DNA of 64,000 nucleotides from Trogon surrucura (taxonomy: Eukaryota; Chordata; Aves; Trogoniformes; Trogonidae), in contig CM036626.1 in NCBI GenBank assembly GCA_020746105.1, positions 20,821,001 through 20,885,000 on the forward strand, given 5' to 3'. Position 1 is the stretch's first letter. The number at the start of each line of letters is the position of its first letter. Shown here one piece after another: positions 33,513 to 46,309 of this stretch. Made by a program: the position numbers and the translations under genes. The notes beneath the pieces are model-generated. The model was not told where the DNA came from and did not search any database. It was given only the letters and a program-made list of their open reading frames with translations.

Positions 33513-36059
33513 TGATGCAAAATACTCTACAGTCAGAGGCTGCTGGTGGTTTGTTTCCCCCCTCCAAGGTGGTGGGTGGTCGCACTCACCCGCCGGAGAG
33601 GACTTGCAGGTAAGGATGATGATTTTCCCCGGGGCACAGGTTGGGTTTTGGGACTTTTAATACCAGAGCAAGTCCTCCCTCCTCCAACGGCAAGAGGCAC
33701 TGGTGCCCCAGGAACCTCATCGACCATCACTCTGGTTTTGGCTACTTCAGCCTCTTGCCATGAATATTTTAGCCTCGTCATCCTCACACTGGAGCGTGTG
33801 TGAGTTAAGAAGAAAAAACACCCCACTCCAGCTCCAAGTATTGTGTGTGCTGATTACATGTGCATTTGATTAAGATGTAGCAGGAGCTGCTCGGTACAAT
33901 TAATCACCTTTAATCTGGTAAGGGCGCACAACTGTCTGAAGAGGGTGCGTCTCCCCGGCACAGGTCACCACGAAACATCAAAGCGGGGGCATCCAAGCGG
34001 GGAGGGCAGCCTGACCGGCAGTCTCCGAGCCAGAGATTTACTGGTGAGATTGTGACTTCTTAATCACACGTCATTTCCACACATACCCCGGTAAACCTGC
34101 CTTCCTCCCTTCCCTGCAGCCACCGGCTCCTCGCAAGGTGTGTGCGGGAGGGGAGCGTGACGGATGCGACTGCCATCGGGGTTGCGCAACCGAGGAGCAG
34201 GATTTCGTTTTCTCCGAGCGGCGACGACGTGTACCTGACTCACTTCTTCCCTTGGTGCCATCCAGGGATAAGCAGACCCACACAAATTTTGTCAGGCTTC
34301 CCGGAGGCTCCGCCAGTCAGGTGAGAAGGGAGGAGGCTGCAGCGCCAGCCTGGGGAAGCAGCCGCTTCGAGGGGGCATCCCTACAAAAGCCGAAGCCTCG
34401 CTTCATCTTTAACCTTAAAAAGGCAAAAAATAGCGGGCGCTTGGGCAGAAGCGCCGTGAGCCCGGGTGATGTCAGCTGTGTGAAATCGGGTGTTTTCGCA
34501 CGTGGTTGTCCGTTGCCAGGAGGTGCAAAAAGCGATCGGGGTTTTTTTACCTCCCCCTGGTACAGCTGCAGCGAAGCACAACCACCGCCCCGGCAGAGAT
34601 GAACTGTGGCCTGGGGGGCAGGTGGATTAAGTTTCAGGGGGGTTTTGCATCATTGTGCTTCTTCCCCAGCCCAAGCAGAGGCTGCATCGGCTCCTGGTCG
34701 GCAGAAGAAGCCTCTCGGGGTCGTCCTCCCCTCCACCAACAGGTGATTCACCTCTGTGGGTTCATCACTGCCATGAGATTCCGTGCATGACCACACCTTT
34801 GTCCTTCCTGCACTATTTGGTTTTCAAAACGGTTTTTCTTTCTGGCTGGGATCGTTCTGAATCTGCTGAACTCTTCTGGCTGTGGAGGCCAGGAATGGAG
34901 AAGAACCCTCTGCTTGGCAGTGCACCCTGCAGCTTTCTGAGGTTGATGCTTGTGTAAGGACTTGCTCGTTCTGGACTGAGAGCACCTTGTGGCAACTTGT
35001 CACTGATCTCGGGGAAAAGCTGGGTGAGGGATCTGTTTAGACACCACATTTCGGGATTATTTATTTTTTTTCCTACAAAAGCCGAGTGTCTCTTGAAATC
35101 GCAAAAAGAAATTTAGTAATGATTTGTAGACTCTGAAGTGGAAAAAAAAAAGAAAAATAAAACAACTCCAAAACCTGAGATCAGAAGCTGCCTTTAGTTT
35201 CTTTCAGCCGAAATGCTGAGTGTCAGTCACCTCTGGAGATGCTGTGAGATAGGGTACGTGGCTCTCGCTGCCTACCTTTGCAGCACTTCTTTCTCAGGGA
35301 CATCAGAACCAGAGCGTCGTCCCACACGGGGAATCCTTCAGCAGCAGCGAAATTAGCACGCGCTGTTAATTGGGTGGAATAACCCACGAAACGCCAAAAG
35401 GCGACTTCAAGGAACCAAACCAGCAGTCGCAGCCCGTGGCGCGGGGCCAAGGAGAGGACTTTCCTCCCGCTGCAGAGTCCACGCGTGGAGGTGACCAGGA
35501 GGAACCGGCTCTTCCCGGGGCCGTGGGTGCAGAGCGAGGGCAGCCAGCGAGGCAGAACCACGTGGACACACCGAAGGGAGAGAGCAAGAAGGATTTCCAG
35601 ATTTGGGAAGGAATTAGCCTGGAAAACAGGGATGGAGGGAGGAAGGGAGACATCCCACGTGCAGAGCCAAGGCGACGTTTGCTGAGGATGTGAGGAGAAG
35701 GAGCCGCTCAGCCGAGCGCCAGGAGGTTTAGATCCTACTCAGTGGGGAGCTTTTTGGCTCTGAAAATGCTTTCCTGGCCTCCAGTAAAATTAATGATTCG
35801 GTGACACTGACAGATGGCAATTAGTGTCAGGATCAGACTGAAAGTGGGGAGTTCCCACCTGCCTTGCACACACCTGAGATTTCTTCGCTTGGCATCCGAT
35901 TTTGTTAAGCAGGACTGCTGCGCGTTAAAGTTAGGGAAGACGATTATTTTGTCTTTTAAAAAAAAAAGAGCTTTCGTGTGGAGGCGAAAATGAAAGTGAC
36001 CTTCCGAAGAGGAAGGAACAAAAAAAGAATCTACCAATTTTGCTAATAATGGAAAGTCC

Positions 36060-36420
36060 TAGAGGGGAAGGATCTCCGCGTATTCTTCAATTTGCATGAA
36101 TGGCTGAGCCCGTGGATGAGAATTTTCTCTGCTAATGAAGCAGGTGACATGCTAATCAAGGCAATGCAAATAACTGCTCCGAAAGCACAGCCCTGGCGCC
36201 GCGGGCCCGAGGCTGCCACAATGGCAAATTCAAGCCTCGTCCTCAATTTTGCAGCAAATTGGCGGCGGGCAGGACAAAGGAGCCGGGATTACAGTCTCGG
36301 TGCTCGCGGCGGGGACTCGCGCTGGGGCGCGTGTGATGGATACCTCGTTACATAATGGGGCCTTGATTGATACCGTGTCGGGCAAAGTCATAATATAGCT
36401 CCGTATAACAATTCAGCTTG
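36060..36420. promoter_or_regulatory. Candidate enhancer with POU and SOX motifs
   Basis: Two exact octamer motifs, ATTTGCAT (36090-36097) and ATGCAAAT (36164-36171), flank TAAT cores and a CAGGTG E-box (36141-36146). SOX-type sites follow: CACAATGG (36217-36224) and ACAAAGG (36273-36279). The stretch looks unique and non-repetitive and is about 2.5 kb beyond the ITPR1 transcript end. Regulatory function is inferred from motif density only. Confidence 0.35.
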
Positions 36421-39400
36421 TCTCCCAGGATGGGAAATGCTCCTACACACACGCTTAACAGGGTTTTTTTAAATTGCCCATTGTATTTCTGAACAAGAGA
36501 AACTTATTTGGAGTACTTTCCCTTTTACGTCCCCAACATAAGCATCTGAAGATGTTGCCGTGTGTGTTCTTTGCACTCCTGCAGACTCCCTTGCCCTTTT
36601 TTTTTTTCCCCCCAGGCAGCTCTACGATCACCCACCCAAAGCGAGGTGTTAAAGGGTTGCCCGTGAAGCGCACCCGCTCTAAAACATCCAAAATCAGTCC
36701 CACGTGAAGTAACTGCTGCCTCTCGGGACATAAAGGAGCCGTAAGCCTGCCGATGACTGATTTGGGTGGCTCTTTGTTTTTGTTGGAGACTGCCTGGCTT
36801 GGAGCTGACGTGTCCAGGTTCCCACACGCCCCGATGGGAGTTCGGTCTTGAACTATGAATTTCCTGAACAGCGCGGAGCATAAATGCAGACACTTAACGT
36901 GGTGCATTTACTTTTACAACCAGACGTGCCCTTATGGCTGATCTTTGAACTTGGTCAGTACAAGATGTTGGCATTTGGAGTAAACTCAGCACAAACACTC
37001 CACCCATGCGAAGCTGGCATTTTAACCGAGACATCAAGAATAACTTCTGGAGAGACGTTGTACTTCTGTACTTTTTTATTTACTACCTTTCCAACCTTCT
37101 TTCAGACTAAACATGTTAATGAGATGAATGTCAAAACCACCCACAAGTAAACTGAGTTGTCCCATCCAGTAGGCTAATGTTGATTTGTTTTTAGTAACTA
37201 GCAAGGATGCTGGAAAACCCCTATAAAGATTTCATTTTTAACAAAAAGTACCAAAAACTCCACCAGTTTTGCATCACAAAGTAGTGGTTAAAGTAAAGAT
37301 TTGAGTAAAGCAGCATGTCTGTGGTTTTTGTGGGTGGATGCATCTCGGAATGACTATCAATCTGTCAGAGGGGAGATCTGCATGTCATCTCCACAGATGA
37401 CAAGCAAAATCTGCAGTGACAAATATCTTTCCAGTGCCGGGCTGCGCTGCGAGCCTTGTACCCCTCCTGCCATCCATAATTGTGAAGTTTTGCCAGCACG
37501 TAGCGCATGAACCCACTTTTTTTTTGAAAAAAAAATTAAAAAAAAAAACCCTGAGACAAACTGAGGAAGGAAAGGCAAATATGGAGCAGCGCTCGAGATG
37601 CAATCGAACGCCGCTGCCAAACGTGCTTAGTCATATAGAAATCCAAGTCTGCTACGCACACGGGAGATGCCGGCCCGAATCGTTGTGTCGGGCCAGCTAG
37701 CCCGCTTCTGGCAAGCTCGCACGAGTTTTTGCGATGCTTTTCTGCTGCAGTGAGTGGGACACTTGGGAATAAAGTTATGTAAGGATGGAGAGGGGGGAGG
37801 GAAAAAAAAAAAAGACAAGATGTGACCAAATCAAAGTAACTCAAGGGAAACTGGAATACGGGTGTGAATGGAATTGCACCCGGGACACTTTGCAGAAAGA
37901 AAACAGAAAATGCTGATTGATTTAGACCTTGGCCGCTGGTAGGAAAATGGATAAAACCCACAGAGCTTTTGCTGAATGCAGTGTGGCCACGGTGAAGGAG
38001 TGTGCTCCACTGTCCCCGGCAGCGTGAAACTGCAGCTCGGCTCCGACAGAGCCTCTTCCCACGCTCGAGGCTCCGCAGGAAAAATGGAAGTGGTCTGCGA
38101 CACGGGAAAAAGGTCTGAAACTTCAGAAATACTCGTGAGGTGGGAAAACCACCCTGTGCCTAGCGGGGATCCCGGGATGCATTTACGGTCCACGTGAAAA
38201 CAAGCTGAGAGCTGGATACATTGCCTGGAGGCAGGTCCGTGCCCAGGAGCACCACGGAGCAGGAACAGCCAGACCCACCTCAAGTCAGACTTTCCATCCA
38301 GAAGAGCTGCCATCCTTCAGAGCCGTCTCTCGGCTTTCTCACCCATTAGTCCTCCTCAGCTGGCTGTTTGCACCCTGACAGTCACTCCTTTTTTGTTTTC
38401 TTTTCTTTCTTTTTTTTCCCCTCCTCTGTTGCTCAATTTGAGAATGACTTTGCAGAGCCCTTCAGCTGCCTGGAAATGGTACCCGGTCCTAAGGGAAGGG
38501 GCAGAAGCAAAACCTATTCCTGGGGCTTATTGAAGCAACGGGTTTGTTTTCACTTTCTTTTTCTAGCGCGAAGTAAATACACCAAGCACCAAATCTGAAG
38601 GCAGCGAAGAGTGGAACTGAGTATCTGTTCCATGTGTTTCAATATGACTCTTAAAATAGTGGAGATGCTGTGTTATGATTTCCATTTCGCTTGTGTCCGT
38701 AATACTGTTTTTACGCCACAGAGATGGAAACACAATCTGTTGAGTCTGTATGAAACTTTTACTTATGAATGATGGGAGCAAACGTCGTGTACAACTCAAT
38801 TACGGAAAGAAAATTATATTCCCTCAGTGACAGCGCACCTGAAAGTAGTTAAAAATTGCAGTTTGCCTCTATTTACACACCATGGGAGTTCTCGCATCAA
38901 TTTAATCACAGGATGATTCGTTAGTCGTAAACCAAGGAACCATTATAATCAAGCAGCACAATTACCTGCGGGATCCAAATCACAGAGTATCTCCCTGTGG
39001 GTCCCGGGTCCAACCCCGTAACTGGTGGGTAACCTGCCCCACATTTTCAAGGAGAACATCTGCTCACAACGGTAAATTTGATGTAGACCAGTGTCCCAGT
39101 GACTAAGTGCCTCGATGGATAAAGGTCCTTATTGCCTTCAGGTTTTTTTGCAGAGAGCCATTTGGGCTGCATCCGCTTAGATCTAGAGCTGACAAGAGGA
39201 TTGAGTGATCTTTACCCAAAAATGCAGCCCCTTGGAAATCCAGACTCACCCTGAAAAATACCCCAAACCCAAGGGCTGCTCTGTGTCTGCAAGAAGCCAG
39301 GGCTAGAGCTACAGAAAACCTCAGACATGCAGGGCCAGACGGGCGGGACGAGTCCGCCGCAGGGAAACGCTGCCGATGGGCTCATCCCAAACGTGCTCAT

Positions 39401-40984
39401 CCCTGACATCCTGCTCTGCCACGGCGAGGAGCCTTCTTCCCAAAGGTGTGTGTGTTTGTGGTTGGTAACAAGAGCTTGCTCTTTATTTTTTACTTCTCCC
39501 CCCTCCCCTTAAAATTAGGAAGTGGGAGGAATAGAAGGAAACGGCGGCCTCCCAAACCTGCTCGATGTAAATGTTGGGGGAGGGCGATGGAAATGCAGGT
39601 TCCGCGCGGTGCCTTTGATGTCAGTGCCATCACGGCCACTCCTAAGTTTTGGGCAGCTCTCAGATTTGTCAGAAAAGGTTTGGTGTGCTCCAGCCTGAAG
39701 GCTCAAACCCAGCAGGGACCAGCTGAGCTCCTGGGTGCTGCAGGCATGAACCAAGGGCGAGTATTACGGGAAATGCTGACGTGCCTGGGGAGTTTGTGCA
39801 AAGGCAGGTGAGCACCAAGACGAGTGGGGATACGTGTCCGACTGTTCATGCTGACTCAGACCACGCGCCTGTGTCACTTGGAGCCTCCTCTCTGGCAGCG
39901 ACCAGCCAAAAAATGTTCTACCAGAGCCCTGGGAGTCTGCCTTCCCTGGCCAGCTCCTATGTACCTGGTTATTGCCATCCTTGGGATGGTCACGGTTTGA
40001 CAATGCCTCCCACCTTGTGTGTGTCCAAGCCCCCGAGTTCTCACCTGGGCGATCTGATCAAGTGCACATTTTCGGAGCTGGGATGGAGTCGGACCTGTTC
40101 AGAACGTGGAGGGACCCAGCGTAGCAGGGAGCAGGGCCAGGCCCTAGAAATGGGAACTCTTTGGGCCCCAACCTTGCTTCTCCTGGTGCCTGCCTTCCAA
40201 ACAACGATGTCCACTGCCAGAGCAGGGAGGATGCCACCGTCTCCTCCTGAAACTGTTCTGCTTTGCATCTGGTAACATTTATTGGACCAAAGAGAGTCAC
40301 AACAGCACTGGGAAGCAGACACGCCGTTGCTGTTTTAGTGAATATCGAGTAAAAATACTCACCTGTTGCCTGGAGCAGGCACGGAGAGCAAGGTTGCTGC
40401 ACCCCAGAGCGGTCAAGTGTTACAGGGTTTGAAGGAGCACATGCACAAGGAGCAATAAAGGAGCTCCTATCTCAGGGATGTTTTGCCAGTTAGAGCTTTT
40501 ACCTGGAAGAGCTAGATTAAAATTTTCCCTAGCCATGAAAGGGCATTGCCCCCACTTCCCACTTTGGGAATGCTCCGTGCGGCTCTTTCACGCTGCTGCC
40601 CAGCATGTACTGTGGCTTTACTTCCCACCTCGCCCCTGGGCAGAGCTCCCAGTTGTGGAAGAAACAAGGAAAGAACTGAAATGCTCCACATTTTGTTTTT
40701 CAGACCTTTTGTGAGCCTAATTCCTAGTCTTGCCGTGGGTCTGGCACTCAGTCTGACAGGCCGGTAGGGAAAAGTCTTGCTCCTTACCCACCTCCTCACC
40801 CTAATTCTGAGTGATTGGGATTGTAAAGCAAAAGGGAAGATGACATGCTGGTAAAATACCTCTGGTGCTACCTCCTAAACTCCCTCCCAGCTTCTCTTTT
40901 TAAGAGAGCGGGAATATCTCAGCTTATGCCAAAACCAAATTTCGTACAGTGGAAAAACAAACAGGCAGAACATTAACATTTCCC

Positions 40985-41032
40985 AAACCAAAAAAAAATA
41001 AAAAAAAAAAAAGAAAAAAGAAAAAAAAAAGG
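40985..41032 (+). repeat. A-rich simple repeat
   Basis: Nearly pure A with scattered G, C and T. Simple repeat. Confidence 0.8.
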
Positions 41033-41718
41033 AGATGGTGCTTGAAATCGTGCAAGAGCAAGCCGGGCAGACAGAATGAATCAGAGGGACCAGCGACAAC
41101 ATGGAGGAGGAAAGCCCTTCTGGCAGCCAGCCCGGATGAGGCAGAACTCCTGTTGCGTGCATTCCCGCAGCATCCTGCCCACCCAGCCTGACAAACCCTT
41201 TCAGTCAATAATGAATAACAGTGGGAAGCTGGCGACCAACGTCCTTCATCTGGCGGCTCGGCCGTCTCGTTTGGGGTGACTGTTAAACGCTCTGATCTGA
41301 AAGTGAGTCGCTGCGAAAATTCCGAGCTGCCGCGTTTTCGGCTTGCCTGGGGTAAGACCTGTGATTCGAGTCTATCGTATGCGAATAGGAAGCACGCACG
41401 GTGAATAACCAGATGAGAAATAGAAGGTTGCCACCTCCAGAAAAGGAAAAGCACCTGGTTTCTGTTCTAAACGCCCCTGAGCGCACAGCTCAGCTGCTGG
41501 AGGCCGGCGGGGGTCCGGCCCGGTGCTGGAGCCATTGCAGTCACCTCCTCCGGTCGCAGGTTAAATCCAGCTGCCTCTCCCCGCTGAGTCGGTTACGCCG
41601 TGCACAGCTGCTGGCCTGGCTCTTAACCTCCATCCATCACGTTTACGCTAACTGTGGGAGGACTGATGGCTACGAATTGTTGTGCTTGCCTTACATCCAG
41701 CCGTTACTACACCTTTTC

Positions 41719-41730
41719 GGGGGGGGGGGG
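41719..41730 (+). repeat. Poly-G run (G12)
   Basis: Homopolymer G run; the length is prone to sequencing error. Confidence 0.8.
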
Positions 41731-44700
41731 AGAAGTGAACTTGATTTTTAAACCCCAAAATCAAGACAGAACCGCTATAAACCACGACCCCATAAATCCT
41801 GCTTAAATTAACACATTGCAGCCTTTTAACGCGTACGCTGATAAGCGCGCACGAGCCTCCCGGGTCGGGTTATGAAAGGAAAAAGCCTTTTCTGCTCTGC
41901 TCTCGCTATTAAAATGCCAGGCCCGGCTTTGCGGGGCCGCGAGGCTGAAACGCGCGGCTGGGCCGTCCCTCCGCGGCAGCGGTGACCGTAAAGGTTAAAG
42001 CCTGCCACAGACTATTGTACCCAGCGGCACTGCTTGGCTGGTCTTTGCAGTCTAATTGCCACTGACCCCGTGACAATGAGGTAATGTCTCTGACTCCTGG
42101 GTCAGATAAATACTGCTCATTTTATAACCACCAGACACGTTACTGAAAAACAGATAGGAAACAGCCGAAAGTCCCATGATCGGCAGAATACAAGCTCCAC
42201 TACAGCTGCGACTCCCATCCTTCATTTGAATGCCCAGGTGTTTGGTTTTTTCTTCTAACACTCACTTGGGGTCAGAGCACTGGCCCAGCCTCTGCCTGGG
42301 GATGCTTCTCCACCAGCCTCAGTTTCAGGGGGAAAGGTGGGAACCTGCAGGGAAAACGCGTGAGTGGAGGGATGCCATCGGTTAGAAACAGCACAGCTGC
42401 AGATTATTTCTGACCAGATTTCTAAATTATGTGCTGCCTAAGCTGCCAGACCAACCAAGCCGGGAATTGAAGCCAAGAGCTGTGCCAGGGACCGAGCGAC
42501 CCTCGCACAAGGTCGTGGGAGGTGACGAAGCATCTCCCAACGCCACGAGCTCAACGCCGGCCTTAACGAGCTGTGGGTTGGAGTCCTGCTGGTGTGGCCA
42601 CGGTTTCAGCCCAAAGTCCTCCTTCCCACCTCCCTCCCTCTGCCCCATTTTAGCTCTGTAACGACCGGAGCCTTTGAAGATAAAGCCCCAAGTGACGCCA
42701 GAATGACGATGAGGACTTTGCACCCCCTCCTCGGAGCAGGCGTAGCACCCGTGGGACACGGGCAGGAGATGGAGCCGCGTGGGGCAGCGATAACCCTTCC
42801 TCCAAACCCATCCCTTGCTACCAAACTCCTTGCTGAGCAAGCCTCCACCTCCCCTTTCGAAAGGAGGCCACGCCGCTCCCGGAGAGACATAAAATGAACA
42901 TAAAATATAATAAACCCAGAGCTGCTAGCTGGTTTTGCCCCTTTTCAAATTTTTTTCCCCATCTACTCTGCTGTACCTTTAAGAAGTTGGGGTTCTCTGG
43001 GTTTTCTTAAGCCCTTCAAAGACAGAATGAAAAATATTTTTGCTGTTCCTTACCTGATACTTAGAATAATTCTGGCTTTTGAAGTGTTTAAATTGTTAAA
43101 GTGCTTATCTTACCTTACTGTCCCCTAACTGTACACTGTGACATTCCACACAAAATTCAAAAGCTGCAGGATGATTTTTTTATTTCGGTTTTTTCTTTCC
43201 CTCACGTTAGTTTTCAGGTCACATTTAAAATAAACTTTTCTCCCTCCACTCTGGCCATGACTCAGCACTGCTGATTTGCATTGGTCTCCCACTTTGCATA
43301 CAAGCTGCACAGAAGTTATTTAAATATGAAATGGCTGAATATTTTGTAGACTTCTTTTTGACATTCCCCTCTACTCACCCGTTACCCATTTCCTTCCCGC
43401 ACATGTTTCGGTGGGGAGATTCCTGGCATGGGACGTTACAGATTTTTGCCACGATCCTCCACCCGATCTTCACCTCCCTGCACCAGCGCTGCGAGTGTTT
43501 GCATCTGCCGTCTCTTGCACCATCAAAACCATTTCCCACTCAATCCGACGATGCACAACTGATCCACTTTCTGTGCAGTAGGTAGATTTTAATAATTTGT
43601 TTCCTACAGTTTCATATTCTTGTACCTCGCGTATGGTTTGTGTTAGCTGTCTAGCTCTGCTCGCTATTAGTCACCTCGTTGGCCGGGAAGGTGCTGGGGT
43701 ACCGGCAGAGAGGCTGGTGCTGAACTTTGGGGTGATCTCCAGCACAGCTGTGTCAGTTCTGCCTTGTTTCCTTGCAGGTAAGCCACAATTCCAGGACTAT
43801 TCTAGTCCCAGAAAATCCCCGCATGATCAAAAGTGGCTATCAAATAGAACTGGTACCATTAAGCCAAACCACATTTGGAAAATTCTTGCACTGACCATTC
43901 GCCAAATTAGTGTTTTAAAAAAAGCTTTAGACTAAGTAGCCCTCTGTAGCACTGACCTTCCTTTTTTCCCAATATGCATTTATAAGAATTCTCCAGAAGT
44001 ACTTTCCTAAAGGTAAGTTTTAAATGCCAGGAGAAACAAAAAAGTAAAAATAAACTCAGCCCCACCAGCTCTATTGACTTCTGTGTTCACTTGTGGAGAG
44101 GTCAGAGCAATGTTCCTGTGTGGCCCAGTGCTCAACTCTGGCAAATTCAGGGACCCCCATTGGGCTCTGAGCGCTCGGAGGAGCTCAGGGTCCCCAGACG
44201 CCCCCAAGACCCAACGTCCCCCTCTGGCAAGGGAGAGCCACCTGGGCCAAACCAGGTTTCAACCCACCGATGGTTATTTTGAGTGGGAAAGGCAGCGGCG
44301 AGTTCTTCAAGCCCCCTCGATGGCCCAGTCATGTGAACATACGGCAGACAGCCTTTTCCCTCTCGGCTTGGCACAAACTATACGTTCAACTTTAAAAATG
44401 ACTGTGCTCTTGTGTTTCTTTCTTCGTTTGGTTCTTGTTAACGATCAGTGCCTTTTCCCTTATTACTGGAACCAACACATTCAAACTACATTAAGATACT
44501 GTTTTAAAGAGAGAGAGAATGTCAAACGCCTTTGCTGCGCACTGTCAGTGTTCAAGGTTTTACGTAAGGCATCAGTTATATATTAAGCATATTTTATTTA
44601 AGAGATGGAACAACATTTTTTTTCTTTTTTTTTCTCCAGGATTATATTGGGGAAATACAATACCTGCAGCAGATTAGGCGGCACTGAATTAAAAACCCTG

Positions 44701-45668
44701 AAAGGGCTCTTTCTTAGGGGAAGCAAGAAATTGATTGAGCGACGGTGCTAAATTACCCATTTCTGCTGAACCAAGCTAACACATCAGCTGGGGCAGAAGC
44801 ATTTAAAACCAGCCCGAACTGCCACTAACGGCACGTCGGACGTGAGGTTGTAGCCACAAATCTTCCACTCGGTTCCAGCTATATAGGTCCTACTACAATG
44901 TAAGGGCTCAGCCTGGAAAATTGCATCATCTTTGTGAGCCCACGTCAAGCGGATCCGTTCAGACGCCCGAGGAACTGCAGTTCTGCACTGATAAATAATA
45001 AACTGCAAGATAACAGCCTCACAAACAGTCCCTTTTCATGAAGAAGAATTTTAAGTAGAATGACTATGTTAAAAAGCACGAATATTACTTTCCACTAAGT
45101 GAAGTTCCAACCCAACTTTTTTTTTTTTTTCCCTCCTTATTGTGAAAAGAAGAACCTAATGTAATTACAGGGATAACATTTGAATATTATGCAAGTGCAC
45201 GCTCAGGCCTTTTGGAAAGAACAAGGTCTCACATGTTCTTCTATTTTAAATGCCTGCCGCGCCTCCCGAAATCTCCGGGGAACGCGCTGAAGCGAAAGGT
45301 GAGCTCAACGTTTCCAAAATAACATGCTCCGCACGGCTGTGCTTGGAAGAAAGAAAAAAAAAAAAATTGATAAAGATTAAAACGCTCGGCACAACCCGCA
45401 CGTTCACGGGCGGTTCCTCCGGGGTCGCTTTGGACATGACATTTCTTCCCGTTCGGTTTTTAACCGGTAAAATTCTGAAGGCGCTCTGCTTTTTTATCTA
45501 AAATGCTGAAAGCTCTGATTAAAAAATAAATAAAAAAAATAATTAAAAAAAAAACACGCCGGCCTGCTCGTTCTCGGCTCCTGGCGTTTCACCAGAGGGT
45601 CACCTCAAACCTGCCTGCGCTGGCGCTGCCTGACCACATCCTGACGTGACAAAAAACACACAAAACAC

Positions 45669-45674
45669 TTTATT
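45669..45674 (-). terminator. Candidate minus-strand poly(A) signal
   Basis: AATAAA on the minus strand (TTTATT here), followed on that strand by the GT-rich 'gtgttttgtgtgttttttgt'. This is a good 3'-end arrangement for a minus-strand transcript coming out of the GC-rich block. No coding gene is recognised, so it may be chance. Confidence 0.35.
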
Positions 45675-45714
45675 TCACAATATTTTTTAATGTATTTTAA
45701 AAGGGGAGGGGTCT

Positions 45715-46245
45715 ACTTTATGCCTTCCACCCACCCTAGGGGCGGTCGAGCGTCGGTAAAGCCGCGGCGGGGGCGCCGGGGGCCGCCGCGGGCAGGGCCC
45801 TGCCCGCGGCGGCCCCCGGCGCCCCCGCCGCGGCTTTACCGACGCTCGACCGCCCCCGAGGAGGTGGAACGAGCATGGAAAACCCCGGCGGCTGCCTCTT
45901 CTGTCGCTGTTTCTTCTTCCAGCCGCCACCGGGGGCGGGGAAGGCCGGCGGACACGGGCAGGCGGCCGGCGGAGGGAAAGGCGGGGAGGGGGGGAAAGGC
46001 CTTGGCCGCCGGCCCACTCAAGCCACCGACACGCCTTGGCCGCCCCGTGTGGGGACGGCGCCGGGAGGAGGCGGTTCCCCCGCCTTCCCCCTCAGCTTTC
46101 CCGGTCACGTTTCGCTCCGCATGGGCTGGCCGGGCCCGCTCCGCCCCGCACGGGGCCCCGCACGCTGAGGGAGGGAGTGAGGCCGCGGCCCCGCCCCGCG
46201 CGGTCCCTCCGGGCGGGCCCGAGGGATACAGAACGTTTTAACGGG
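45715..46245. promoter_or_regulatory. GC- and CpG-rich block (possible CpG island)
   Basis: Densely GC-rich with many CG dinucleotides, in sharp contrast to the AT-rich flanks. It includes the 118-bp palindrome. Open frames run through it on both strands but are Pro/Gly/Arg-rich, as any GC-rich sequence gives, and match no protein I know. A CpG island about 12 kb beyond ITPR1 could be a promoter of an unannotated transcript. Confidence 0.45.
45739..45856. repeat. 118-bp perfect palindrome (59-bp arms, no spacer)
   Basis: Left arm 45739-45797 and right arm 45798-45856 are exact reverse complements with no spacer; the centre reads GGGCAGGGCCCTGCCC. Symmetry stops sharply at both ends (ccta before, cgag after). 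It lies in a GC- and CpG-rich block. Because it is palindromic, the same 39-residue peptide can be read on both strands, which is a side effect and not evidence of coding. It may be a true recent fold-back event or an assembly artefact. Confidence 0.97.
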
Positions 46246-46290
46246 CCGTTTGGGGTTGGAAAGGAGCGTAAAAATCATCGTGGAAGGTGC
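46245..46290 (-). mobile_element. Small CR1 3'-end fragment, minus strand
   Basis: 'tttggggttggaaaggagcg' followed by 'taaaaatcatcgtgg' resembles the antisense CR1 3' end (ggttggaagggaccttaaagatcat). It sits head to tail with the next CR1 and is short and diverged. Confidence 0.45.
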
Positions 46291-46309
46291 GGAGGAGACC
46301 GCGGAGGTG

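Larger units (their letters stand above)
32167..33530 (+). other. ITPR1: ITPR1 3' untranslated region
   Basis: AT-rich sequence after the TAA stop. It opens with a G tract and a T-rich tract (about 32400-32416) and has UGUAAAUA motifs and several poly(A) signals. The end is set by the AATAAA at 33507-33512 plus a GT-rich stretch at about 33541-33558. The length, about 1.36 kb, is plausible for ITPR1. A shorter form using the AATAAA at 32637 is possible. Confidence 0.75.
33531..45660. other. Intergenic region downstream of ITPR1, proximal part
   Basis: About 12 kb without a recognisable exon, RNA gene or intact mobile element. It holds the candidate enhancer at 36060-36420, another TAAT-rich unique stretch near 38800-38980, the A-rich repeat at 40985 and a G12 run at 41719. 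Open frames up to about 176 codons are scattered on both strands without known domains. Confidence 0.7.

Noticed and set aside
45690..46241. Pro/Arg-rich open frames on both strands of the GC-rich block
   Set aside because: The shared 39-residue peptide on opposite strands is a consequence of the palindrome, and GC-rich DNA lacks stops by composition.
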